Assembly (NCBI GenBank): GCA_003058495.1
Contig: QBVC01000024.1
Span: 101,103 to 165,102 of the forward strand
Direction of reading: 5' to 3'
Origin: a gamma proteobacterium symbiont of Ctena orbiculata
GTDB lineage: Bacteria > Pseudomonadota > Gammaproteobacteria > Chromatiales > Chromatiaceae
Length of the DNA: 64,000 bases
The notes under the pieces are model-generated. The model was not told the DNA's origin. It saw nothing but the letters and a program-made list of their open reading frames with translations, and did not search any database. The position numbers and the translations under genes were made by a program. Positions within the stretch are counted from its first letter, which is position 1, and every line of letters begins with the position of its first letter. Below are positions 35,687-44,122 of the stretch, one piece after another.

Positions 35687-36838
35687 CTACCTGCCTTGGG
35701 AGGAGGTCCATCCGGCGCTGATGCCCAGCGGCGGATTGCGCAGTACCCGCTCGCCCGCCTGCAGGCCCGACAACACGGTGACGTAATCCCCAGATAGCTT
35801 TTCGCCGACCCGAATCAGCCTCAGCATCGGTTCGCCATCCTCACCCACCACATAGACCCCGGGCAGGCTTCCGTTGTAGCGAATCGCGCTGTTGGGAATC
35901 ACCGGATTGGAGCGGGTCGGCGCATTGTAGTCCGGCACCAGGACCTTGGCATACATGCCTGGGGCGGATACGCCCTGGGGCAGGTCGAACTTGATGGTTA
36001 CCGTATGCCTTTGGGCATCCGCCATGGGGAAGATCTGGGCGACGCGAACCGGCACCTCGCGATCTCCCACATCGAGTTCCGCGCGCAGCATCATGCCTTC
36101 GTTGAGGCCGGGTCGCAGACGCCCGGGGACATCCACCACGATCTGCAGATACTCCACATCGGCATACTTCAACAGGGGTTGGCCCGGCTGGACCGTATCC
36201 CCGACTTCGACAAACTTCTTCATGATCACCCCATCGAAGGGGGAAAGGCTCTGGGCATCGCGCAGTTTTGCATCGATGGCCCGGATCTCGGCCTGAACCC
36301 GGTAGATGGTATTGCGCGCCTGCTGGATATTGGTACGGGAGGAGAAGATGTCCGCGGTGCGTTCGGCACCCTGGTCCCGCTCGCCGAATACATCCTCCAT
36401 CGGGCGGGTGAACATCTGATCGAAGAGATTCGGCATCCCCATGCCGCCCATGGCGGATCTCGACTTCGGCGACCAGAGTTCGCGATTGTATTGCACCCCG
36501 GCATTCCGCAGCTGGGCATCGGCATTCGCCAGTTGCGCCAGCGCCGCCTCCCGCTTGGCCATCAACTCGCTGTCGTCCAATTCGACCAGGCGATCGCCCT
36601 CCTTGAAGGTGTCGCCTTCGATACCGGCAAGAAAATTGACCCGGCCGGGTAGCTGTGCCGAGAGGGTTACCTCTTTGTAGGGCACCACGGTACCTCCGAG
36701 AGATACATGGGTGACGCCCTGGGTCTGCTGCACCACGTAGTGGTCACCGCCGGTTACCGGCTGTGCCTGCAGACCGCCTGCCGCTACTGAGAGCGCGCCA
36801 GCGGCAACTAGAGTCTTCACCTTCAATCTAAAACCCAT
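35687..36838 (-). CDS. RND efflux membrane-fusion (periplasmic adaptor) protein
   Basis: A 383-residue adaptor upstream of the RND pump on the same strand, 128 bases apart. A signal peptide (LVAAGALSVAAGGLQA) is followed by a beta-barrel/lipoyl region (VSLGGTVVPYKEVTLSAQLPG, then GDTFKEGDRLVELDDSE). A helical hairpin contains an unusual Met/Gly/Phe-rich insert (MGGMGMPNLFDQMFTRPMED). The second lipoyl half has LSPFDGVIMKKFVEVGDTVQPGQPL. Adaptors link the pump to an outer-membrane channel; no TolC-like gene is in the window. ATG 36838 is chosen over an in-frame TTG at 36847; neither has a strong ribosome site. Confidence 0.88.
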   Translation of the reverse strand: MGFRLKVKTLVAAGALSVAAGGLQAQPVTGGDHYVVQQTQGVTHVSLGGTVVPYKEVTLSAQLPGRVNFLAGIEGDTFKEGDRLVELDDSELMAKREAALAQLANADAQLRNAGVQYNRELWSPKSRSAMGGMGMPNLFDQMFTRPMEDVFGERDQGAERTADIFSSRTNIQQARNTIYRVQAEIRAIDAKLRDAQSLSPFDGVIMKKFVEVGDTVQPGQPLLKYADVEYLQIVVDVPGRLRPGLNEGMMLRAELDVGDREVPVRVAQIFPMADAQRHTVTIKFDLPQGVSAPGMYAKVLVPDYNAPTRSNPVIPNSAIRYNGSLPGVYVVGEDGEPMLRLIRVGEKLSGDYVTVLSGLQAGERVLRNPPLGISAGWTSSQGR

Positions 36839-36897
36839 ATCACTCAACTGCCTAGTGTTGATTCATCGGTAAGGGAGATCCTGTATCGACTTACCTG

Positions 36898-37293
36898 TCA
36901 GACACGCCCCATGACGGCAAAGCTCTTGATGAAAGGAGCCGCCATGCGCGGATCCTTGATCATCGACGAGTAGTCACCGATCATGAACTTCATCTTGCGC
37001 GAGGTGAAGGCCATACCAAGTCCCATCATGCCGGGCGGCTTCGAGATCCACTTGTTCCACTGCTCCTCGGAAGCGCGGATATCCCAGTTCAGGGTCTGGC
37101 CGCTGTAGGCCTCGCCGCTCACCGCCTTGCCGTTTTCCACCACAAGCACCCCCTTCGGGGCATCGTCACCGTCAAATCCATAGCCGATTACGCTATTGAA
37201 GCCGATTTGCGACAAGGCATCGGCCAATTCGGGCTCCGCGTTCCAGTGAGAAGCAAATTCACTCATCCATGCCTCGGAAAACAGTTCTGCCAT
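36898..37293 (-). CDS. SCP2-like sterol-carrier-fold protein
   Basis: About 131 residues from ATG 37293, preceded by GGAGGGG. The sequence (FASHWNAEPELADALSQIGF, then SVIGYGFDGD, VLVVENGKAVSGEAYSG and WDIRASEEQWNKWI) follows the pattern of small bacterial SCP2-domain proteins, which bind hydrophobic ligands in a cavity. No signal peptide. The ligand is unknown. It is 59 bases upstream of the membrane-fusion gene in the same direction and may be first in an operon with the pump, which would suggest a hydrophobic substrate (inference). Confidence 0.65.
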   Translation of the reverse strand: MAELFSEAWMSEFASHWNAEPELADALSQIGFNSVIGYGFDGDDAPKGVLVVENGKAVSGEAYSGQTLNWDIRASEEQWNKWISKPPGMMGLGMAFTSRKMKFMIGDYSSMIKDPRMAAPFIKSFAVMGRV

Positions 37294-37728
37294 CTCGGTC
37301 CCCTCCACAATTTCTTTACATTTTTTTTAATCCGCAGGTCTATTCGAACCCTGCTTGGAATCTGCCAGTATCTACGAAGGCGGATGCCATTGCAACCGTC
37401 AAATTTCATCAGAAACCATTATAAATCATTTATTTAAGAATATCAGCAAATTATAATATTATTTTTACTTTCAGTAACATAAGCAACTTTAAATGGGCCG
37501 TTTTTCCCTAGCATTGCACACAAAAATCGGGGTTGTCTCCATCCCGGTAGATGCCCGCCCGGGAATCGATCCCCGCCCCCCCGGAAACTGTCAACAAGTT
37601 AAAAAAAACTATGTACACCAACCAGGCAGGCATTAAGATAACCTTCAACGTCTGAAATCGACGATTCAGTGCTGAATCACCAACCAAAAATAACCCGCGA
37701 ACCGGAACAATCGAGGAGTGAGAGAGCC
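37294..37728. other. 435-bp AT-rich divergent intergenic region
   Basis: It separates the minus-strand SCP2-like/efflux unit from the plus-strand dynamin-like gene. Bases about 37400-37490 are AT-rich (ATTATAATATTATTT region) and hold possible -10 boxes for both directions. No ORF, hairpin terminator or repeat was recognised. The ribosome site for the plus-strand gene (GAGGAG at 37713-37718) is at its right end. Confidence 0.4.
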
Positions 37729-39234
37729 ATGCATCCAGCCGGACAGGTCATAGAGGCGCGCCTGCAACACCTAGAAACCCACCTGGAACAGGAAAACCCG
37801 ATCCTCCTCAGCACCGTACAGAGCTTTCGCCAGCTCGACGAGGTCGCCTTCCGGCTCGGGCTGCTTGAGGGTGACAACTCCTTTGCCATGCAGATACCCT
37901 GGTGGCCGCTGATCTCCGTCCTCGGCACCTTCTCCGCCGGCAAGTCCACCTTCATCAACCACTACATCGACACCAGCCTGCAGCGCTCCGGCAACCAGGC
38001 GGTGGACGACAGGTTCACGGTCATCTGCTACAGCAAGGAGGCGACCGCCCATGCCCTCCCGGGGGTTGCCCTCGACTCCGATCCCCGCTTTCCCTTCTAC
38101 CAGATGTCGGATGAGATCGAAAAGGTGGCGCAGGGCGAGGGCGACCGCATCGACGCCTATCTTCAGCTCAAGACCTGTCCCAGCGAGAAACTGCGGGGAA
38201 AGATCCTCATCGACTCACCGGGATTCGATGCCGACGCCCAGCGCACCTCCACCCTGCGCATCACCGATCACATCATCGACCTCTCCGACCTGGTGCTGGT
38301 CTTCTTCGACGCCCGCCATCCGGAGCCCGGGGCGATGCAGGATACCCTGAGCCATCTGATCGAGCGCACCATTCACCGCAACGACACGGGCAAGTTCCTC
38401 TACATCCTGAATCAGATCGACACCACGGCGAGGGAGAACAACCCCGAGGACGTCATCGCGGCCTGGCAGCGGGCACTGGGTGAACGCGGGCTGACCGCCG
38501 GCCGCTTCTATGCGATCTACAATCCCGATGCGGCGGTGCCGATCGAGGACGAGGCGCTGCGCAACCGCTACGAGATGAAGCGGGACGTCGATCTCAAGGA
38601 GATTCACAGCCGCATGGAAGAGGTCGAGATAGAGCGCGCCTACCGGATTGTCGGCGCCCTGGAGAAGACCGCGCGGGATATCGAGGAGCGCAGCGTGCCC
38701 CTGGTCAGCGCCGCGCTCGAACGCTGGAAGAAGCGGGTCCTTGCGGGCGATGCCCTGCTCATGGGCGGTCTGCTGCTCGCACTGCTGATCTTCTCGTTCA
38801 ACGCAGGCTACTGGCAGGGTTTCAAGTTTGCCCCGCCCTGGCTGGAGCAGGGCTTCAACGCCCCGCTGCCCTGGGTGATCATCGCCCTGGTGTTGATCGT
38901 CCTGGTCGCCATCCACTATGCGGTGAGGAAGATCGCGGCCGGAAGTCTGCTCAAAGGCCTGCGCAGGCAGCTGGCCGGCTCCGGCATCAAGGGCAATCCC
39001 ATCAGCGCCTTTCTGCGCAGCACCAGGCCCTGGCGCTCCATCTTCAGCAGGCATCCCGCGGGCTGGGGAGGCAGATCGAGGAAGCAGCTGAGAGAGGTCC
39101 TGCAGGCGACCGATACCTATATTCAGACCCTCAACGATCAGTTCACCAATCCATCCGGCAGTGAAAAGCTGCTCGCCGCCGAGCCGGCACCCTCCGCCGA
39201 GGAGGCCCACCGGGTGGCCGAGGAGAGTGTCTGA
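37729..39234 (+). CDS. Dynamin-like membrane GTPase
   Basis: A 501-residue protein from ATG 37729, which follows GAGGAGTGAGAGAGCC; an in-frame GTG at 37669 lacks such a site. GTPase motifs: G1 GTFSAGKST (residues 66-74), G3 DSPGFD (162-167), G4 NQID (228-231). The GTFSAGKST loop is typical of bacterial dynamin-like and EHD-like proteins. Helical segments follow, then two transmembrane helices (about 344-362 and 380-400) and a basic C-terminal region. Bacterial dynamin-like proteins remodel or fuse membranes. It is alone, not paired with a second dynamin gene. Function here is not known. Confidence 0.85.
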   Translation: MHPAGQVIEARLQHLETHLEQENPILLSTVQSFRQLDEVAFRLGLLEGDNSFAMQIPWWPLISVLGTFSAGKSTFINHYIDTSLQRSGNQAVDDRFTVICYSKEATAHALPGVALDSDPRFPFYQMSDEIEKVAQGEGDRIDAYLQLKTCPSEKLRGKILIDSPGFDADAQRTSTLRITDHIIDLSDLVLVFFDARHPEPGAMQDTLSHLIERTIHRNDTGKFLYILNQIDTTARENNPEDVIAAWQRALGERGLTAGRFYAIYNPDAAVPIEDEALRNRYEMKRDVDLKEIHSRMEEVEIERAYRIVGALEKTARDIEERSVPLVSAALERWKKRVLAGDALLMGGLLLALLIFSFNAGYWQGFKFAPPWLEQGFNAPLPWVIIALVLIVLVAIHYAVRKIAAGSLLKGLRRQLAGSGIKGNPISAFLRSTRPWRSIFSRHPAGWGGRSRKQLREVLQATDTYIQTLNDQFTNPSGSEKLLAAEPAPSAEEAHRVAEESV

Positions 39235-39276
39235 CAGGCACCCCGGAGGCGTGGTCCTGGCCCGTATTACCCGGGA

Positions 39277-40455
39277 TCAGAGGAATCGCTTGCGGCTGTT
39301 ATGGCCTTCGCGTTTGCAGTCGTACATGGCGCGATCGGCCTTGGAGTAGAGCTGGTCCAGCAGTTCGCCGACCGACAGGTCATGATCGTAGTCGGGTGAG
39401 AGCGCGGTCATGCCGATGCAGGCCGTGAGGCTCAATCCCACCAGATCACGCCCCGTGTCGATCTTGGCCAGGCGCTCCTGAATGCGTTGCGCCATCAGAT
39501 CCGCACCGCCGATTCCGGTTTCGGCGAGCATCACCGCGAACTCCTCGCCTCCCACGCGGGCGAGAATGTCGCCGCCACGGGCCTCCTCCTTGAGCACCTT
39601 GGCTATCGCGATCAGCACCTCGTCACCCACCTGATGGCCCCATTGATCGTTGATGCGCTTGAAATAGTCCATATCGACCAGCAGCAGGCTGCAGCTCTGT
39701 TCATGGCGAATCGCCCGCGACAACAGGGCCTCCGCCTCGGAGAAAAAGTAGCGTCGATTGTGCAACCCGGTGAGCTCATCGATGGTCAGCAACTGCTGGT
39801 AGCGCTTGCGGTGCGCTTCCGCCTCGCCCAGTGCCTGTTGCAATTCCTGGGTGCGCTGTTCAACCTCGGACTCCAGTTCGTTGAGCAGCCTGTGGTTGTA
39901 CATGATCTGGCCCAGACAGCTGCAGAAGAGACTCAGGGTATGCTGCTGCCAAGGTTCGAAATACTCCGGCAGCGGGTGAGACGCATTCAACACACCAAGC
40001 ACCTTGTTACCCATCTTGATGGGGGCGCTGATCAGTGACCCCGGAAGATCCCCTCCCGACAGGGTATTGAGCAAGAAGTCATCGCTCTGTGAGCAGTTGC
40101 GGCAATACTGCAACTGGCCGGTATCATAGGCAATACCCGCAATGCCCTCTCCCGGCTTGAACAGCATGGTTTCCCTGGCCTGCCTTACCCGGTCGCTGCC
40201 GATAAACTCTGCGTGGGATTCATCGAGACTGGTACCGATGATACAGGTCAACACCCCCTCCTCTATGCGAAAAACCGAGCAGTTCTCCACATTCTGATAG
40301 CGCACCAGTTCATCCAGCGCCTTCGCTATCAGCTCCATTTCACTGATACCTTCGAGATTGATTTGGGAGAGCGCGCGCAACGCAGAGAGCGAGTCGAGCA
40401 GGCTGAAAAAGCGCTCTCGCAAATCCATGGATGTCTGGTTGAAGGAGAGATCCAT
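39277..40455 (-). CDS. GAF-GGDEF diguanylate cyclase
   Basis: A 392-residue protein. An N-terminal GAF domain spans about 25-185 (PGEGIAGIAYDTGQLQYC and PIKMGNKVLGVLNASHP are typical). A coiled linker (ELESEVEQRTQELQQAL) leads to a GGDEF domain (about 215-390). The active site is intact, RVGGEEF at about 299-305, and an inhibitory I-site RGGD lies just upstream, so it should make c-di-GMP from GTP under product feedback. The GAF ligand is unknown; a CRNC segment (about 135) could be relevant to redox. It starts 13 bases after the HDOD gene and is probably in the same operon. Confidence 0.92.
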   Translation of the reverse strand: MDLSFNQTSMDLRERFFSLLDSLSALRALSQINLEGISEMELIAKALDELVRYQNVENCSVFRIEEGVLTCIIGTSLDESHAEFIGSDRVRQARETMLFKPGEGIAGIAYDTGQLQYCRNCSQSDDFLLNTLSGGDLPGSLISAPIKMGNKVLGVLNASHPLPEYFEPWQQHTLSLFCSCLGQIMYNHRLLNELESEVEQRTQELQQALGEAEAHRKRYQQLLTIDELTGLHNRRYFFSEAEALLSRAIRHEQSCSLLLVDMDYFKRINDQWGHQVGDEVLIAIAKVLKEEARGGDILARVGGEEFAVMLAETGIGGADLMAQRIQERLAKIDTGRDLVGLSLTACIGMTALSPDYDHDLSVGELLDQLYSKADRAMYDCKREGHNSRKRFL

Positions 40456-40468
40456 TTACAACCCCGAT

Positions 40469-41335
40469 CTATTTGGCCAGCATGCTTGCAATCACTCGAA
40501 TCTCCTCCTGCTTCTCCATGAAGTCATCCCGGATGGCCTCGAGCCGCTCGTTCGACAATCCGCAACTCCCGCCCAACCCGGGTAGTTCTTGATCCGTTTC
40601 CGATACCCCCAAGAGGGGACGCTTGATCCAATCCGCCACCCCGCCGACAAGGTTTGCTTCGCAGTCCCTATCCGACGCGACAGTCTCATCCGCTGACTGG
40701 GCGATGATATGGACAATCCTCTCGGGCAGATGCCAGCGATGGCCAAGCCAGGCCCCCGCCTGACGATGATCTATCCCTATCATCTCCATTTCAAGCTGCA
40801 TGCGATCCCGCTCCGGCTGCTGTTTCGACATCGTCAGCACCCTGGCGTACTCCTCAGGAAACTCGTGCACCAAGACAAGCACCCCGATGTCGAACAGAAG
40901 ACCCGCGAGATAGACCCCATCCGCATCCGGCGGGGGTTCACTCTCCACAGCCAGGCTGATCTGCCTGGATAACATCGCGATAGAGAGCGAATGGCACCAA
41001 TACTCATGCAGATCGAAACTGCGACAGGCTGAGGATTCGAATACACCGCTGACGGCGATGCTGAAGGCCAGGCTCTTCACCATATTCAAGCCCAGTACCC
41101 TGATAATCGCATCCTCTACGGTAAGAATCGGGTTCTTCTGGCCAAAGTAGGCTGAATTGGCAAGTCCGAGAATCCTGGCACTGAGTCCCGGATCCTGGTT
41201 GATGACAAGCGCAAGATCTTCCAGGGAAAACCGGTCATCGCCCACCATCGCAAGGAGACGGGTTGCCGTCGCTGAAAGCGGTGGCAGGTATTGCAGCTTT
41301 TGTACCCTGTGCTTTGCCTGGTTGGTCGAATGCAT
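40469..41335 (-). CDS. HDOD-domain signalling protein
   Basis: About 288 residues from ATG 41335; another ATG (41386) is possible and neither has a clear ribosome site. The HDOD domain (about 14-215) has LPPLSATATRLLAMV, VINQDPGLSARILGLANSA, AIIRVLGLNMVKSLAFSIAV and HSLSIAMLS. HDOD domains resemble HD phosphohydrolases but lack the full metal site and act in signalling, motility or stress. The frame is open a long way upstream to 41824, but that part is antisense to the NrtR gene and is not used. It precedes the diguanylate cyclase by 13 bases, so it may regulate or respond to c-di-GMP (inference). Confidence 0.85.
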   Translation of the reverse strand: MHSTNQAKHRVQKLQYLPPLSATATRLLAMVGDDRFSLEDLALVINQDPGLSARILGLANSAYFGQKNPILTVEDAIIRVLGLNMVKSLAFSIAVSGVFESSACRSFDLHEYWCHSLSIAMLSRQISLAVESEPPPDADGVYLAGLLFDIGVLVLVHEFPEEYARVLTMSKQQPERDRMQLEMEMIGIDHRQAGAWLGHRWHLPERIVHIIAQSADETVASDRDCEANLVGGVADWIKRPLLGVSETDQELPGLGGSCGLSNERLEAIRDDFMEKQEEIRVIASMLAK

Positions 41336-41476
41336 TCTATTGTCGGTTCTGATAACTATACCTTTCCACTCAACTTTTAGCGGCATGCCAAAATCGATCT
41401 TTAACTTCACCCGCTCCGCCACCTGACGGGCTTGCCTTCCCCTCGAGGGATGCGATGCTCTGCTGGTTAATCGAAT

Positions 41477-41491
41477 GTGTATTTGATACAC
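41477..41491. promoter_or_regulatory. Candidate NrtR operator
   Basis: A perfect interrupted palindrome GTGTAT-TTG-ATACAC, 62 bases upstream of the nrtR start codon. NrtR regulators bind palindromic sites near NAD-synthesis genes, and nadA follows nrtR directly. The exact consensus for this lineage cannot be checked here. It also lies upstream of the divergent HDOD gene. Confidence 0.5.
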
Positions 41492-41553
41492 TAACAAAAA
41501 CGACCCAGGTGAAGTCCTGACTCGCCTGTCCAGCGCTGTCCCCAAACAGAGAA

Positions 41554-42231
41554 ATGGCCGCAAAGAAACACTGTTACGACTACCCCCACCCGGCGGTAAC
41601 CACCGATGTCGTGCTGTTCGCCATTCGTCAGCAGACCCTGTCCGTGTTATTGATACAGCGTGCCAACGACCCCTTCCAGGGGATGTGGGCCCTGCCGGGC
41701 GGCTTCCTGGATATCGATGAGGACCTCGAGAGTTGCGCCAAGCGGGAACTGATGGAGGAGACGGGAATCGAGGCTGTCTACCTGGAACAGCTCTACACCT
41801 TCGGCAATCCGCAACGAGATCCACGGGAACGGATCATCAGCGTCACCTATTTTGCCTTGAGCCAGTCCGACAGCCTGTCACCCAAGGCCTCCAGCGATGC
41901 GGCGCAGGCTGCCTGGTTCCCGATCGATGAGCTGCCGGCACTCGCCTTCGACCACTCAGAGATCATCCAGCTGGCGCGAAGGCGGCTGCTTTCGAAGCTG
42001 AGTTACTCGACCATCGCCTTTCAGATGCTGCCGGGGCGATTCACCCTCAGCCAACTGCAGTCAGTCTACGAGATACTGCTCGATGAAAACCTGGATAAAA
42101 GGAACTTCCGCAAGGGGATGCTTGCCCGAAATATCATAGAGGAGACCGGCGAATACAGCCGCAGTGGTAACCACAGACCCGCAAAAATCTACCGGGTCGT
42201 CAACCCTTCCCGGGTCGAGATCATAAAATAG
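41554..42231 (+). CDS. nrtR: NrtR-type Nudix-domain regulator of NAD synthesis
   Basis: A 225-residue protein. The N-terminal Nudix domain has a complete box, Gly50-x5-Glu56-x7-Arg64-Glu65-x2-Glu68-Glu69-x-Gly71. The C-terminal winged helix (about 150-215) has TLSQLQSVYEILLDENLDKR and KIYRVV, typical of NrtR. In known systems NrtR represses NAD-synthesis or salvage genes and is released by ADP-ribose. The intact Nudix box means hydrolysis of an ADP-ribose-like compound may be retained, whereas many NrtR proteins have lost it. It lies 15 bases upstream of nadA in the same direction and has a palindrome in front. Start ATG 41554 after CAGAGAA. Confidence 0.85.
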   Translation: MAAKKHCYDYPHPAVTTDVVLFAIRQQTLSVLLIQRANDPFQGMWALPGGFLDIDEDLESCAKRELMEETGIEAVYLEQLYTFGNPQRDPRERIISVTYFALSQSDSLSPKASSDAAQAAWFPIDELPALAFDHSEIIQLARRRLLSKLSYSTIAFQMLPGRFTLSQLQSVYEILLDENLDKRNFRKGMLARNIIEETGEYSRSGNHRPAKIYRVVNPSRVEIIK

Positions 42232-42246
42232 AACCTAGAGAGTCCG

Positions 42247-43311
42247 ATGAATTCCCAAGCCCTTAATCTTCCCAAGATCGAAGTTCCCGAACACCCGCAA
42301 TGGCCCGCCCTGAGCGATTCGGAAAAGCAGGCCCTCAAGGCCCGCATCAGACAGAAGCTGGAGGAACAGGATGCCGTTCTGGTGGCCCATTACTATACCG
42401 ATGCGGAGCTGCAGGCGCTCGCCGAAGAGAGCGGCGGCTGCGTGGCCGATTCCCTGGAGATGGCGCGCTTCGGCGCCGCCCAGTCGGCACGGACCCTGGT
42501 TGTCTGCGGGGTTCGCTTCATGGGCGAGACGTCGAAGATCCTGAACCCGGAAAAACGGGTCGTCATGCCGGACCTCGGCGCCACCTGCTCCCTCGACGAA
42601 GGCTGTCCGGCCGATCAGTTCACCGCCTTCTGCGACGCCCATCCCGAGCACACGGTGGTGGTCTACGCCAACACCAGCGCCGAGGTGAAGGCGCGCTCCG
42701 ATTGGGTCGTGACCTCGGGAATCGCCCTGCCCATCGTCAGCCACCTGGCGGCAGCGGGCAAGAAGATCCTCTGGGGTCCGGACCGTCATCTGGGCAGTTA
42801 TGTGCAGCGGCTCACCGGGGCGGAGATGCTGATGTGGCCGGGTTCATGCGTGGTCCACGAAGAGTTCAAGGCGGTGGCGCTGGAGCGCATCCGCCGCCTC
42901 CATCCGGATGCGGCGGTCCTGGTCCATCCCGAATCGCCGGAGAATGTGATCGAGCAGGCCGACGTGGTCGGATCCACCACCGCATTGATCAAGGCCGTGT
43001 CAGAGCTGGAGAACAGGGAGTTTATTGTCGCCACCGATGGCGGCATCTTCTACAAAATGCAGCAGATGGCGCCGGACAAGCTCCTCATCGAGGCCCCAAC
43101 GGCCGGTGAGGGGGCGACCTGCGTCAGCTGCGCCCACTGCCCCTGGATGGGGATGAATGCGCTGCAGAACCTGGAGCAGGTCCTCGACTCGGGTGAGAAC
43201 GAGATCCATATCGATGAAGCGGTCCGAGTCCGCGCGGTGATACCGATCCAGCGCATGCTCGATTTCGCGGCGCAGCAGGGTATCGGGATGAAGGAGAAGG
43301 GTAATGCCTGA
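42247..43311 (+). CDS. nadA: Quinolinate synthase
   Basis: A 354-residue 4Fe-4S enzyme that condenses iminoaspartate with dihydroxyacetone phosphate to make quinolinate in NAD synthesis. It shows [64 protein letters not shown] and the C-terminal [13 protein letters not shown], including the cysteines that ligate the cluster. Length matches the family. Start ATG 42247 lies 15 bases after nrtR, so the two form an operon and nadA is probably repressed by NrtR. No nadB or nadC is in the window. Confidence 0.96.
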   Translation: MNSQALNLPKIEVPEHPQWPALSDSEKQALKARIRQKLEEQDAVLVAHYYTDAELQALAEESGGCVADSLEMARFGAAQSARTLVVCGVRFMGETSKILNPEKRVVMPDLGATCSLDEGCPADQFTAFCDAHPEHTVVVYANTSAEVKARSDWVVTSGIALPIVSHLAAAGKKILWGPDRHLGSYVQRLTGAEMLMWPGSCVVHEEFKAVALERIRRLHPDAAVLVHPESPENVIEQADVVGSTTALIKAVSELENREFIVATDGGIFYKMQQMAPDKLLIEAPTAGEGATCVSCAHCPWMGMNALQNLEQVLDSGENEIHIDEAVRVRAVIPIQRMLDFAAQQGIGMKEKGNA

Positions 43312-43328
43312 AGCCGATTGCCGCCCGG

Positions 43329-43895
43329 CTACCAGGGGGTGAAGGAGTTCATGAAGTCCATCGGGCGCCCCATCTGATTGATGTCGCGGCTCATGAAACC
43401 GGTGTTTACCGTCATTGTGCGTATGGCCTGATTCATGTCCGCGATATTCACCGTCATGTGACCCACACTCTGTTTCATGGCGCTCATGTCAACGGCCAAG
43501 GTGCCGATATTGCCGTCCATGGTGGCGATGTGTCGTTCCATACTGTCGATCTTCTTCACCAATACGGTGATCTGACCGGTCATGGTATTGATGTTCTGCG
43601 CCAGCTGCCCCATGTTCTCCGACATCGACTGCAGGTGCTCTTCCATGCGCGGATCCACCTGCTCGGTCAGGGTACGCATATCGGTGGTGACGTTGTAGAT
43701 GAGATAGAATCCGGAGAGACCGAGCACCCCGACCACCACCAGCATGGGGTAGATCATCCGCTCCCAGCGGGACATGCTCTTGTCGAAGGACTTGAAGAAG
43801 TTGGTCAGGGTGATTTCAAGCTTGACCATCGCCTTCTGTTCCGGCGACAGATTCTTGTACTCGGGGGAGAAGGTGCGCGGATCTTTCTCAAACAT
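43329..43895 (-). CDS. Membrane-anchored Met-rich coiled-coil protein (family A, copy 2)
   Basis: A 188-residue paralogue of the protein at 27258-27779. It has a polar N-terminus (about 1-42), RWERMIYP before one membrane helix (about 48-68), and a long Met-rich coiled coil (about 70-175). The last residues are RPMDFMNSFTPW, almost the same ending as copy 1 (RPMTFWNSFMPW). The region around Tyr-Leu-Ile after the helix (GFYLI) is also shared. It lies 17 bases from nadA, convergent with it. An AT-rich promoter-like segment precedes it (about 43965-44000). No function is known to me. Confidence 0.78.
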   Translation of the reverse strand: MFEKDPRTFSPEYKNLSPEQKAMVKLEITLTNFFKSFDKSMSRWERMIYPMLVVVGVLGLSGFYLIYNVTTDMRTLTEQVDPRMEEHLQSMSENMGQLAQNINTMTGQITVLVKKIDSMERHIATMDGNIGTLAVDMSAMKQSVGHMTVNIADMNQAIRTMTVNTGFMSRDINQMGRPMDFMNSFTPW

Positions 43896-44122
43896 AGCTT
43901 GAATATTTCTTTAGTAGTTAGCGAGACTCGAAATCACCACCCTGGACAAAGGGGGATCTCCCGACGCTGTTTTTTTTATAATATATTTATAATTATAGAC
44001 GCCGCCATACCCCAATAGGGTATAAATCACCACTTTTTGATGTCTGAGCAAATAGCCCGTCCACCTCTGATTCGGGTAGATTTGCAAGCGCTAAACGAGT
44101 GTAATCCGCCGCCCATACAGCC

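Noticed and set aside
41336..41824. N-terminal extension of the HDOD frame
   Set aside because: It would be antisense to the nrtR start region and its composition changes to Arg/Pro/Ser-rich; the HDOD domain starts after 41335.
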